From NCBI RefSeq assembly GCF_011046535.1, contig NZ_CP049257.1, positions 4,898,001-4,962,000 of the forward strand: DNA of 64,000 bases. Direction: 5' to 3'. The DNA is from Nocardioides anomalus (GTDB lineage: Bacteria > Actinomycetota > Actinomycetes > Propionibacteriales > Nocardioidaceae). The notes below the pieces were generated by a model. That model saw only the letters and a program-made list of their open reading frames with translations. It had not been told where the DNA came from and searched no databases. A program made the translations under genes and the position numbers. This document shows, one piece after another, positions 43,159-51,066 of the stretch; the first letter of the stretch is position 1, and each line of letters starts with the position of its first letter.

Positions 43159-43176
43159 TAGAACCTGTTCTAGTCT
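43159..43176 (+). promoter_or_regulatory. KstR-type operator overlapping a leaderless -10
   Basis: TAGAACCTGTTCTA at 43159-43172 is a perfect palindrome and fits TnnAACnnGTTnnA. It is extended by CTAGAAC/GTTCTAG pairing. TAGTCT (43171-43176) is a -10 ending seven bases before ATG 43184. It shares GAACnTGTTCTAGTCTGC with the site at 41626. Confidence 0.75.
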
Positions 43177-43183
43177 GCGGCGC

Positions 43184-44284
43184 ATGGGTCAGGTCATCCC
43201 GGAGAAGCCCCTGCGCGTGGTCGTCTGGTCGACGGGCACCATCGGTCGGCACGCGATCGCGGGCGTCGACGCGCACCCCGACCTCGAGCTGGTCGGCGTG
43301 TGGACGAGCACCCCGGCCAAGGACGGCAAGGACGCCGGCGAGCTGGCCGAGATGGGCCGGGAGCTGGGCATCAGGGCGACCACCGACCGCGACGCGCTCC
43401 TCGCCCTGGCGCCCGACGCGATCGTGCACACCGCGATGGCCGACGACCGGGTCTTCGAGTGCATCGACGACCTCACGGCGTTCGTGGCGGCCGGGATCAA
43501 CGTGACCAGCAGCGGGCCGGTGCTGCTGCAGTGGCCCGAGCAGATCCTGCCCCCGGAGATGATCGCGACCATCGAGGACGCCTGCGCGCGCGGCGGGGCG
43601 AGCATGCACGTGAACGGGATCGACCCGGGCTTCGCCAACGACGTGCTGCCGCTGGCCATGACCAGCCTGTCGCAGCGCATCGACGAGGTCCGGGTCTTCG
43701 AGATCGCCGACTACTCGACCTACTACCAGCCGGTGGTGATGAACGACCTGTTCGGCTTCGGCAAGCCGATGGACGAGGTCGGCATGATCTTCGCGCCGGG
43801 GATCCTGTCCATGGCCTGGGGCAGCGTGGTCCGCCAGATCGCGGCCGGGCTGGACCTCACCCTCGACGAGCCGTTGACCGAGGAGGTCGACCGCCGCGAG
43901 GCGGAGTGGGACGTGGACAGCGTCAGCGGCGCCGTGCAGCAGGGCACGATGGGCGCCGTCCGCTTCCAGGTCGTCGGCAAGGTCGACGGCACCCCGCGCG
44001 TGGTGCTGGAGCACATCACCCGCACCGACCCGGAGCAGGTCCCCGAGTGGGAGAAGCCGCCGGAGGGCGCCGACGGCTGCTACCGGGTGCGCATCACCGG
44101 CGAGCCGTTCATGCAGGTCGACTTCACCCACCACGGCGAGCACGGCGACCACAACGTCAGCGGCATGATCACCACCGCCCAGCGCCTGATCAACGCGCTG
44201 CCCGCGGTCGTGGCCGCCGAGCCCGGCATCGTCCGCGCCGTCGACCTGCCCCTGGTCACCGGTCGCGGCCTGGTCGCGCGGTGA
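43184..44284 (+). CDS. DapB-like NAD(P)-binding dehydrogenase
   Basis: 366 residues. N-terminal Rossmann motif [20 protein letters not shown], then [15 protein letters not shown] and [19 protein letters not shown], the pattern of the dihydrodipicolinate-reductase-like/2,4-diaminopentanoate-dehydrogenase group. Actinobacteria have many paralogues of this family outside lysine synthesis, so a lysine role is unlikely. It heads an overlapping pair with an SDR behind a KstR-type operator, which points to steroid, fatty-acid or related ring degradation. Substrate unknown. Confidence 0.83.
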   Translation: MGQVIPEKPLRVVVWSTGTIGRHAIAGVDAHPDLELVGVWTSTPAKDGKDAGELAEMGRELGIRATTDRDALLALAPDAIVHTAMADDRVFECIDDLTAFVAAGINVTSSGPVLLQWPEQILPPEMIATIEDACARGGASMHVNGIDPGFANDVLPLAMTSLSQRIDEVRVFEIADYSTYYQPVVMNDLFGFGKPMDEVGMIFAPGILSMAWGSVVRQIAAGLDLTLDEPLTEEVDRREAEWDVDSVSGAVQQGTMGAVRFQVVGKVDGTPRVVLEHITRTDPEQVPEWEKPPEGADGCYRVRITGEPFMQVDFTHHGEHGDHNVSGMITTAQRLINALPAVVAAEPGIVRAVDLPLVTGRGLVAR

Positions 44285-45105
44285 GCATCCTCGAGCGGTT
44301 CGGCATCGAGGGCCAGGTCGCCGTCGTCACCGGCGCGGGTCGCGGGCTCGGGGCCGCCACCGCCGTGGCCCTGGCCGAGGCCGGCGCGGACGTCGTCATC
44401 TCCAGCCGCACCGCCGAGCAGCTCGAGGCGGTGGCCCGCCGGATCGAGGGCGCCGGCCGCAGGGCCGTCGTGGTCCCGGCCGACCTCAGCGACCTCGACG
44501 CGGTCGCCGGGCTCGCCCGGACGGCGTACGACGAGCTCGGTCGCCTCGACACCGTGGTCAACAACGTCGGCGGCACCTTCCCGCGGGCCTTCCTCGACAC
44601 CAGCCCGCGGTTCCTCACCGAGGCCTTCAGCTTCAACGTCGCGACCGCCCACGCGCTGACCCGCGCCGCGGTCCCGCTCATGCTGAAGAGTCCCGACGGT
44701 CAGCAGTCCGTGGTCACCATCAGCTCGATGATGGGTCGCACCGCCGACCGCGGCTTCGTGGCCTACGGCACGGCCAAGGCCGCGCTGGCGCACTGGACGC
44801 GGCTGGCCGCCCAGGACCTCGCGCCCCGGATCCGGGTCAACGGCATCCACGTCGGCTCGATCATGACCAGCGCACTGGAGTACGTCGCGGGCCAGCCCGA
44901 GCTCATGGACCAGCTGGAGGGGAAGACCCCGCTCGGCCGGGTCGGCGAGCCGGAGGACATCGCGGCCGGCGTGCTCTACCTCGCCTCCCGGGCCGGGCAG
45001 TACGTCACCGGCAAGCTCATCGAGATCGACGGCGGCATCCAGCAGCCCACCCTCGACCTCGGCCTGCCCGACCTCGAGCCCGAGTCGACACGCCCCAGCC
45101 CGTAG
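44281..45105 (+). CDS. Short-chain dehydrogenase/reductase
   Basis: 274 residues from GTG 44281, overlapping the DapB-like stop by 4 bases. [20 protein letters not shown] (cofactor), [10 protein letters not shown] (basic switch, NADPH-leaning), NNVGGTF, Ser in TISSMMG, Tyr/Lys in [11 protein letters not shown], and the [10 protein letters not shown] end. Classical SDR length. KstR-type control upstream suggests oxidation of a hydroxyl on a lipid-derived intermediate. Confidence 0.92.
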   Translation: MSILERFGIEGQVAVVTGAGRGLGAATAVALAEAGADVVISSRTAEQLEAVARRIEGAGRRAVVVPADLSDLDAVAGLARTAYDELGRLDTVVNNVGGTFPRAFLDTSPRFLTEAFSFNVATAHALTRAAVPLMLKSPDGQQSVVTISSMMGRTADRGFVAYGTAKAALAHWTRLAAQDLAPRIRVNGIHVGSIMTSALEYVAGQPELMDQLEGKTPLGRVGEPEDIAAGVLYLASRAGQYVTGKLIEIDGGIQQPTLDLGLPDLEPESTRPSP

Positions 45106-45108
45106 GCT
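45103..45108 (+). promoter_or_regulatory. Candidate -10 (TAGGCT) for the MBL-hydrolase gene
   Basis: TAGGCT ends seven bases before ATG 45116 and overlaps the stop codon of the SDR gene. The spacing suggests an internal leaderless promoter within the KstR-controlled unit. Confidence 0.4.
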
Positions 45109-45115
45109 CGCCCCG

Positions 45116-46201
45116 ATGACCTCGTCAACCACCCCCACGGCGTACGCCGTCTCGCCGGACTCGGGCGAGCACTGGACCGCCGAGGGCGCCTGGCCGGTCG
45201 CCGAGGGGATCCACCGGATCCCGCTGCCGCTGCCCATGGACGGGCTCAAGGCCATCAACGTCTACGTGCTCACCACCGACGACGGCCTGGTGCTGGTCGA
45301 CGGCGGCTGGGCGATCCCCGAGGCCCGCGAGCTGCTCGACCGCTCGCTGCGCTCGATCGGCGCCGGGTTCGGCGACATCCGGCGCTTCCTGGTCACCCAC
45401 GTGCACCGCGACCACTACACGATGGCGCGGGTCCTCGGCACCGAGCTCGGCGTGGACGTCGCGCTCGGCCGCGGCGAGGAGCCGGCCATGACCGCCCTCA
45501 ACGCGCTGGACGAGCTGACCGAGAGCCCGTTCGCCCAGCTGCTGCGCACGGCGGGCGCGCACGACCTGGCCGAGGCCTGGAGCACCGACGTCGGCGACGG
45601 CCAGCTGCCCGACCCGGCCTGGTGGGACTACCCCGACACCTGGCTCGACGGCGACCACGAGATCCCCGTCGGCCACCGCACCCTCGACGCGGTGCACACC
45701 CCCGGCCACACGCCGGGCCACTACGTCTTCGTCGACCGGGCCGGCGAGGTCCTGTTCGCCGGCGACCACGTGCTGCCGACGATCACGCCGTCGATCGGCT
45801 TCACCTTCCCGGCCGTGCCCCAGCCGCTCGGCGACTTCATGGCCTCCCTGACCAAGGTCCGCGCGCTGCCGGACCTGCGCATCCTGCCCGCCCACGGCCC
45901 GGTCGCGCCGTCCTCGCACGCCCGGGTCGACGCGCTGCTGGCCCACCACGAGGACCGGCTCGACCAGTGCGTGGCCGCGCTCGCCGCCGGAGCGCGCACC
46001 TCGGCCGAGGTCGCCGCCCGGCTCGGGTGGACCCGCCACGAGCACCCGTACGACGAGCTCGACGTGTTCAGCCAGGGCATGGCCGCGATGGAGACCAAGG
46101 CCCACCTCGAGCTGCTCGTGGCCCGCGGCGTCGCCACCCGGTCGGTCGACGCCGACGGCGTGGTGAGCTTCGCGCTCGCTCAGGCCGGCGAGGCCGGCTG
46201 A
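45116..46201 (+). CDS. MBL-fold metallo-hydrolase
   Basis: 361 residues. Metal-binding THVHRDHYTMARVL (HxHxDH), His in HTPGHTPGHYVF, and the Asp in LFAGDHVLPT; further His in LPAHGPVAPSSH. A C-terminal winged-helix-like domain (AEVAARLGWTRHEHPYDELD) matches the LACTB2/thioesterase-like group, which hydrolyse thioesters or esters. It follows the SDR by 10 bases and may belong to the same lipid-related unit. Its 3' end overlaps the GNAT gene on the other strand by 22 bases. Confidence 0.88.
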   Translation: MTSSTTPTAYAVSPDSGEHWTAEGAWPVAEGIHRIPLPLPMDGLKAINVYVLTTDDGLVLVDGGWAIPEARELLDRSLRSIGAGFGDIRRFLVTHVHRDHYTMARVLGTELGVDVALGRGEEPAMTALNALDELTESPFAQLLRTAGAHDLAEAWSTDVGDGQLPDPAWWDYPDTWLDGDHEIPVGHRTLDAVHTPGHTPGHYVFVDRAGEVLFAGDHVLPTITPSIGFTFPAVPQPLGDFMASLTKVRALPDLRILPAHGPVAPSSHARVDALLAHHEDRLDQCVAALAAGARTSAEVAARLGWTRHEHPYDELDVFSQGMAAMETKAHLELLVARGVATRSVDADGVVSFALAQAGEAG

Positions 46202-46623
46202 CGCAGCCGCATCGGCACGTGCGGGATGCCGTCCTCGAGGAACATCGCCCCGTCCTCCTCGAAGCCGAAGCTCGCGTACCACCGTGCCAGCGGCTCCTGC
46301 GCGTCCAGCACCACGTCGCGCCCGGGGCAGACCTGGAGCGCGGTGTGCAGCAGCGCGTCGGCCATCCCCTTGCCGCGGACGGTGGGGTGCAGCACGACCC
46401 GGCCGATGCGCCACTCGTCGACGTCGTCCAGGACCCGCGCGCAGCCGACGACGGCGTGGTCGTCGTCGAGCACGACGTGCCGGGTCTCGGGCTCGAGGTC
46501 GCGGCCGTCGAGGTCGGGGTAGGGGCACTGCTGCTCCACGACGAAGACGTCCTGGCGCAGCTTCCACAGGCTGTACGCCGTCAGGGTGTCCAGGGCCGAG
46601 AACGGCACCGCGGTGATCCTCAC
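46180..46623 (-). CDS. GNAT acetyltransferase (ElaA-like)
   Basis: 147 residues from GTG 46623. ElaA pattern: LWKLRQDVFVVEQQCPYPDL, RHVVLDDDHAVVGCARVL, acetyl-CoA loop VVLHPTVRGKGMADALLHTA, and the end WYASFGFEEDGAMFLEDGIP then HVPMRL. Predicted cytosolic N-acetyltransferase with unknown acceptor. Start overlaps the stop of the upstream hydrolase by 4 bases. Confidence 0.9.
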   Translation of the reverse strand: MRITAVPFSALDTLTAYSLWKLRQDVFVVEQQCPYPDLDGRDLEPETRHVVLDDDHAVVGCARVLDDVDEWRIGRVVLHPTVRGKGMADALLHTALQVCPGRDVVLDAQEPLARWYASFGFEEDGAMFLEDGIPHVPMRLRQPASPA

Positions 46624-47525
46624 GCGAGGAACTCCTTCGTCGTGCGCCAGGCCCGCGCCGCCTCGGGCACGAACGGCAGCAGCGGGTAGACGTGCAGCAG
46701 GTCCGGCGCCTCGATCGACGTGAGGTCCCAGCCGGCCTCGCGGGCGTGGCGGGTGAGCAGCCGGCCGCCGGGGGAGAGCAGGTCGCGGGTGCCGAAGAAC
46801 ATCAGCGCCGGCGGCAGCCCGCTCAGGTCGCCGAGCGCGGGCGAGACCTCGGGGCGGCCGAGGTCCTCGGGCGCGCCGGCCCACCACGCGGCGTACGCGT
46901 CGAGCTTGCCCACGAACAGCCACGGGTCGACCGCGTCCAGGCCGTAGGTCTCCGGAGTGCTGGTGGTGAGGTCGACCCACGGGGAGATGAGCAGCAGGCG
47001 GCTCGGCTGCGGGCCGCCCCGGTCGCGCAGGCTCAGCGCGACGGCGAGCGCCAGTCCGCCGCCCGCGGAGTCGCCGGCCAGCACGACGTCCTCGCCGGTG
47101 GCCAGGTGCCGCTGCACCAGCGCGACCAGCTCCTCGTGGGAGTCGCGCCAGGTGTGCTCGGGGGCGAGCGGGTAGTCGGGCACCACGACGCGCGCGCCGA
47201 GGCTCGAGGCCAGCCTGGCGACGTAGCGCACGTGGAAGGGGTCGAGCGGCGCCACGAACCCGCCACCGTGCAGGTGCACGACGGTGCGCGTGGGCGGGCG
47301 GCGCCGGTCGCTCACGGTGTACGACGCGAAGCCGGGTGCGAGCTCCTCGCGGACCACGGCGTAGCGGCGGGTGAAGAACGGCACCGCGCTCGTCGGGAGC
47401 GCGTGGTCCAGCGTCGCGTGCCACGCCTCGATCCGCCGGCGCTCGGTCTCGACGTCGTCGAGCTCGCGGGAGCGGCGCAGCCGCGGCACGGCGTACGCCA
47501 GGAGCTCGTGGCGGCGGCTGGGCAC
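46620..47525 (-). CDS. Alpha/beta hydrolase-3 (hormone-sensitive-lipase-like) esterase
   Basis: 301 residues from GTG 47525; TTG 47534 is an in-frame alternative. HSL motifs: VVHLHGGGFVAPLDPFHV (oxyanion HGGG), nucleophile VLAGDSAGGGLALAVAL, and late Asp and His (MFFGTRDLLSPGG; PDLLHVYPLLPFVPEA). Likely a cytosolic carboxylesterase or steryl-acetate-type hydrolase; proximity to the KstR-type genes makes steroid esters conceivable. Divergent from the orphan gene at 47582 across 56 bases. Confidence 0.9.
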   Translation of the reverse strand: MPSRRHELLAYAVPRLRRSRELDDVETERRRIEAWHATLDHALPTSAVPFFTRRYAVVREELAPGFASYTVSDRRRPPTRTVVHLHGGGFVAPLDPFHVRYVARLASSLGARVVVPDYPLAPEHTWRDSHEELVALVQRHLATGEDVVLAGDSAGGGLALAVALSLRDRGGPQPSRLLLISPWVDLTTSTPETYGLDAVDPWLFVGKLDAYAAWWAGAPEDLGRPEVSPALGDLSGLPPALMFFGTRDLLSPGGRLLTRHAREAGWDLTSIEAPDLLHVYPLLPFVPEAARAWRTTKEFLA

Positions 47526-47581
47526 GGGCTGCAATCTGCCACAGGTTTGTCGCCGGTCCGGTGCCGGGAAGGAACACCCAC

Positions 47582-49030
47582 ATGGGTTTCGTCGACGAGC
47601 TGCAGGGCCTCATCCCCCAGATCACCGAGGCCGCCATCGAGGCCTCGATGCGAGAGGCCGGCTACCGCGAGGGCTCGTGCGCGGAGGGCTCGTTCCGAGG
47701 TGCGGCCAACCTGGGCACGCTCGGGCCCGGCGGCGAGGACAACCCGATGGGCTTCGTCCCCATGGACATCAAGGTCACCTACCCCGGCGGGAAGTGGTAC
47801 CTCTCCCCGCAGTACGCCGAGCAGTGGGTGCCCTTCGAGCAGACCAGCTGGGGCCGGGACGGATGGCACGTCCCGTTCGACGCGACCGTCACCTACCTGT
47901 CGTGGGGCAAGAGCATCGACGCCGTGTTCGGCCGGTGGACCTACGTGCCCGAGCCGACCGACATCGAGGGCAAGGTCGACACGCTGCGCGCGGTGGCCAA
48001 GCAGCTCAACGCGGGCGGCGCCTTCACCGACGGCAAGGGCGAGGACCAGACCGTGGACGGCGGCAACCTCGTCCTGAACGACTACATCGACTACGTCGAC
48101 GGCGAGCTCAACCAGTACAACGGCCTGATGATCGACGCCTTCGACGCCAACTACGCGTCGCGGGTGCGGCCGACCCTGACCGGCCAGCACGTCGTGGCCT
48201 GCGTGATGGGCACGCTCATCGCCGGTGAGCAGAAGATCTGGGAGGACGCCCAGGAGGACGTGCTCACCCTGGCCCGGGAGGCGCTGAAGGCCTTCAAGGC
48301 GGCGCCCGAGCACCACGCGGACTGGGAGGCGGTCTTCAAGGTGGCCGGCGCCGCGCTCGCCGCCGCCGGGCTCTTCGTCACCGGTGGTGCCGGCGCCACG
48401 GCCATCGGCGCGGCCAGCACCGTGCTCGGCATCATCGGCACCTTCCAGCAGCCGCCGCCCGACAAGCCCAAGGGCTCGGTCCTCGGCTCCACGTCGGACG
48501 CCATCATCGACAGCCTCTGGAAGTCGCGCGACGAGCTGGACAAGGCGGTGACCCAGCAGGAGCAGAGCCTGTCCGACTGCGGCAGCAAGGCCGCGAAGTA
48601 CTTCGCCGAGCACCCGGAGTACATCGACATCGCCGAGCCCTCGGAGTTCCTGGAGAACAACCGGGGCGAGTACTTCAAGGACGGCGAGAACATCAAGGTG
48701 CTGATGCCGCACCTGCGCGAGATCGCGGCCCGCTTCGACCTCATCTCCGAGCTGCAGTCGGCCGCGGCGGGGCAGGCGGACGGTGCCATGGGCGACAGCG
48801 TCTGGACGCGCGACGACCGGATCGGGATGAGCGCGACCGGCCACTACGCGGCCTACCAGACGCTGCACGGCGTGCTCGACGGCGCGCTGTCCGGCTCGGC
48901 CCGCGAGATGCACAGCGTGGCCGGGCGGCTGGTGCAGGTCTCCCACGACTTCCAGGCCACCGAGGACCAGATCGAGGCCGAGCTCAAGCAGCAGACCAAG
49001 CAGGTCCAGCACACCCAGCCGACGTACTGA
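47582..49030 (+). CDS. Large orphan protein, possibly type VII-related (482 aa)
   Basis: Start at ATG 47582, preceded by GGAAGGA; GTG-type upstream extensions lack support. No family recognised. The N-terminal 100 residues contain Trp- and Gly-rich sequence (GGKWYLSPQYAEQWVPFEQT). The centre has a Gly/Ala-rich hydrophobic stretch (AGAALAAAGLFVTGGAGATA) near 260-285 and a proline cluster (QQPPPDKPKG). The C-terminal 200 residues are helical and charged, ending in a Gln-rich tail. Layout resembles large WXG/LXG-like secreted proteins such as the one at 29658, but no WxG turn is clear. No signal peptide. Confidence 0.7.
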   Translation: MGFVDELQGLIPQITEAAIEASMREAGYREGSCAEGSFRGAANLGTLGPGGEDNPMGFVPMDIKVTYPGGKWYLSPQYAEQWVPFEQTSWGRDGWHVPFDATVTYLSWGKSIDAVFGRWTYVPEPTDIEGKVDTLRAVAKQLNAGGAFTDGKGEDQTVDGGNLVLNDYIDYVDGELNQYNGLMIDAFDANYASRVRPTLTGQHVVACVMGTLIAGEQKIWEDAQEDVLTLAREALKAFKAAPEHHADWEAVFKVAGAALAAAGLFVTGGAGATAIGAASTVLGIIGTFQQPPPDKPKGSVLGSTSDAIIDSLWKSRDELDKAVTQQEQSLSDCGSKAAKYFAEHPEYIDIAEPSEFLENNRGEYFKDGENIKVLMPHLREIAARFDLISELQSAAAGQADGAMGDSVWTRDDRIGMSATGHYAAYQTLHGVLDGALSGSAREMHSVAGRLVQVSHDFQATEDQIEAELKQQTKQVQHTQPTY

Positions 49031-49038
49031 CCCGCCGC

Positions 49039-49065
49039 TGTCACACCCCGGCGGCGGCCGGTGTC
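49039..49065 (+). promoter_or_regulatory. Candidate ECF41 promoter
   Basis: TGTCACA (49039-49045), 16 bases, then TGTC (49062-49065) differs by one base from the ECF41 consensus as I recall it (TGTCACA-N16-CGTC). It lies directly before the AhpD-like gene whose downstream neighbour encodes an ECF41 sigma factor. The -10 element ends eight bases before ATG 49074, implying a nearly leaderless mRNA. Confidence 0.6.
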
Positions 49066-49073
49066 TCGTGGGC

Positions 49074-49658
49074 ATGACCACCACCAGCACGTTCCGCATC
49101 CCCCAGGCCGAGGTGACCGGGCTCTACGGCGCCGTGATGCGCCTGTTCGCCAGGTCCAAGCTGGGCGGGGAGTTCCCCGACAACGGCTACGTCTACTTCC
49201 ACCACAAGCCGGTCCTCAAGGCCGTGATGTCCTTCGAGGGCAAGGTCGCGAAGTGGGACCGGCTCGACCCGCTGCTCAAGTCCTACGCCCAGCTCGTCAG
49301 CGCCGGCGTCATCGGCTGCTCGTGGTGCCTGGACTTCGGCTACTTCATGGCCCACAACGACGGCCTCGACCTGGCCAAGGTCCGCGAGGTCCCGCGCTGG
49401 CGGGAGTCCTCGGTCTTCACCCCGCTCGAGCGCGACGTCATGGAGTACGCCGAGGCGATGACCCTCACCCCGCCCACCGTCACCGACGCGATGGTCGCCT
49501 CGCTGGTCGACCGGCTCGGGTCGCCCGCGGTCGTCGAGCTGACCCAGATGGTGGCGCTGGAGAACATGCGCTCACGCTTCAACTCCGCCGCCGGCCTGCA
49601 GAGCCAGGGCTACTCCGACGTCTGCGAGCTCCCGCTCGCCGTACCGTCCCACGGGTGA
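49074..49658 (+). CDS. Carboxymuconolactone decarboxylase/AhpD-like protein
   Basis: 194 residues from ATG 49074 (GTG 49068 is an alternative). The AhpD-like core has the redox pair GCSWCLDFGYFMAHNDG and a downstream His, plus FTPLERDVMEYAEAMTLTPP. Members are peroxidase-like or disulfide oxidoreductases. Genes of this family commonly sit next to ECF41 sigma factors and are their main target, as here, where the sigma gene overlaps by 4 bases. Confidence 0.9.
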   Translation: MTTTSTFRIPQAEVTGLYGAVMRLFARSKLGGEFPDNGYVYFHHKPVLKAVMSFEGKVAKWDRLDPLLKSYAQLVSAGVIGCSWCLDFGYFMAHNDGLDLAKVREVPRWRESSVFTPLERDVMEYAEAMTLTPPTVTDAMVASLVDRLGSPAVVELTQMVALENMRSRFNSAAGLQSQGYSDVCELPLAVPSHG

Positions 49659-50524
49659 GCACCGACCTCTTCGTCAGCCACCGCAACCTGCTGTTCACGG
49701 TGGCCTACGAGATGCTCGGCTCGGCCGCCGACGCCGAGGACGTCCTCCAGGAGACGTGGCTGCGCTGGAGCGACGTCGACGCGGACGAGGTGCGCGACCC
49801 CCGCGCGTACCTCGTCCGCATCACCACCCGCCTCGCCCTCAACCGGATCCGCACCCTCTCCCGGCGCCGCGAGTCCTACGTCGGGCCGTGGCTGCCCGAG
49901 CCGCTCCTCACCTCGCCCGACGTGGCCGAGGACGTCGAGCTCGCCGACTCGGTCTCCACCGCCATGCTGCTCGTCCTGGAGACCCTCGGGCCGACCGAGC
50001 GCGCGGTCTTCGTGCTGCGCGAGGTCTTCGACCTGCCCTACGAGGAGATCGCGGCCGCCGTCGACAAGACCCCGGCCGCCGTCCGCCAGATCGCCCACCG
50101 CGCCCGCAGCCACGTCGACGCCCGCCGCCCCCGCGTGGAGACCGACCGCGCCGAGCGCGACGCCGTCACCCGCCGCTTCATGGCGGCCGTGGCGACCGGC
50201 GACCTGCAGGGCCTCATGGACGTCCTCGCCCCCGACGTCGTCCTCATCACCGACGGCGGCGGGATCAAGAAGGCGGCGCTCCGCCCGATCGAGGGCGCCG
50301 ACAAGGTGCTGCGCTTCCTCACCGCCGTCTTCCCCGACGACGTCGAGGCCCGCGCCGAGCCCGTGCTCGTCAACGGCCACGTCGGCGTGCGGCTGCTCGC
50401 CGACGACGTCCTCGACACCGTCGCCACCTGGCGCATCGACGACGGCCTGGTGACCGGGCTCTACTTCGTGCGCAACCCGGCCAAGCTCGGCCGCGTCGAC
50501 GAGGAGGTCGGGCTCAGCCGCTGA
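49655..50524 (+). CDS. ECF41-type RNA polymerase sigma factor (SigJ-like) with SnoaL-like C-terminal domain
   Basis: 289 residues from GTG 49655. Sigma2 (RNLLFTVAYEMLGSAADAED then VLQETWLRW) and sigma4 (GPTERAVFVLREVFDLPYEE then IAAAVDKTPAAVRQIAHRAR) are followed by an NTF2/SnoaL-like domain containing DGGGIKKAALRPIEG, matching the ECF41 DGGGK motif. In this group the C-terminal extension, not an anti-sigma factor, adjusts activity. It should direct transcription from the TGTCACA promoter of the AhpD-like gene ahead of it, so the pair is autoregulated. Confidence 0.92.
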   Translation: MSTDLFVSHRNLLFTVAYEMLGSAADAEDVLQETWLRWSDVDADEVRDPRAYLVRITTRLALNRIRTLSRRRESYVGPWLPEPLLTSPDVAEDVELADSVSTAMLLVLETLGPTERAVFVLREVFDLPYEEIAAAVDKTPAAVRQIAHRARSHVDARRPRVETDRAERDAVTRRFMAAVATGDLQGLMDVLAPDVVLITDGGGIKKAALRPIEGADKVLRFLTAVFPDDVEARAEPVLVNGHVGVRLLADDVLDTVATWRIDDGLVTGLYFVRNPAKLGRVDEEVGLSR

Positions 50525-50921
50525 GGTCGCAGAACGAGTGGTGCTCGTGGGCGACCACCCAGCCGCCGTCCTCGCGGCGCAGGCCAAGGGTGAGCCGCAG
50601 GCGCCGCTCGGGCACGGCCGCGAGCTCCTCGGGCGTGCCGCACCGCAGCAGCGCCCACACGTAGGCCACGTCCGCGCCGGCCGTGACGTCGAGCTCGACG
50701 ACCTCGAACACCGCGCCGGAGGCCTGCCAGGCGAAGAACGGCGGCCAGGTCCCGGCGTACGCCGCGAGCCCGCGGACGCCGTCGTGGGGCGGGGGCACGT
50801 CGAACATCACGACGTCGTCGGCGTGGTGGGCCAGGACGGCGTCGAGGTCGCCCTCGTGCACGGCGCTCGCCCAGGCGCGGACCAGCTGCTCGATCTCGGC
50901 TGCCTCGTGCGTGGTGTCCAT
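50514..50921 (-). CDS. SnoaL-like (NTF2-fold) protein
   Basis: 135 residues from ATG 50921; ATG 50954 would add 11 residues and is possible. NTF2-like opening EIEQLVRAWASAVHEGDLDA followed by VLAHHADDVVMFDVPPP, then GLAAYAGTWPPFFAWQASGA and WVVAHEHHSF. These small proteins are often ketosteroid-isomerase-like enzymes or ligand-binding proteins. It overlaps the sigma-factor gene by 11 bases at the 3' end and is divergent from the TPP riboswitch unit. Confidence 0.85.
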   Translation of the reverse strand: MDTTHEAAEIEQLVRAWASAVHEGDLDAVLAHHADDVVMFDVPPPHDGVRGLAAYAGTWPPFFAWQASGAVFEVVELDVTAGADVAYVWALLRCGTPEELAAVPERRLRLTLGLRREDGGWVVAHEHHSFCDLSG

Positions 50922-50957
50922 GACGGACCGACCGTCCGGGTCGCGCGGAGTCATCGC

Positions 50958-50963
50958 TAGAGT
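50958..50963 (+). promoter_or_regulatory. Candidate -10 (TAGAGT) for the thiBPQ transcript
   Basis: TAGAGT fits TANNNT and lies 10 bases before the riboswitch 5' end, so transcription would begin just upstream of P1. No good -35 is visible. Confidence 0.45.
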
Positions 50964-50973
50964 GGAGGCCACA

Positions 50974-51061
50974 GACAGGGGGAGCACCGCGACGGTGCTG
51001 AGAGTGCGGGTGAGCCGCAGACCCTCCGAACCTGATCCGGTCAGCACCGGCGTAGGGAGTC
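50974..51061 (+). ncRNA. TPP (thiamine pyrophosphate) riboswitch
   Basis: The THI-box core is present: CTGAGA at 50998-51003, the ACCCT arm, GAACCTGATC at 51028-51037, and the closing CGTAGGGAGTC. GAC at 50974-50976 and GTC at 51059-51061 can close P1. The Shine-Dalgarno AGGGAG (51054-51059) is part of the 3' closing strand and lies seven bases before ATG 51067. TPP binding would therefore hide the ribosome site and block translation of thiB. Confidence 0.95.
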
Positions 51062-51066
51062 ACACG

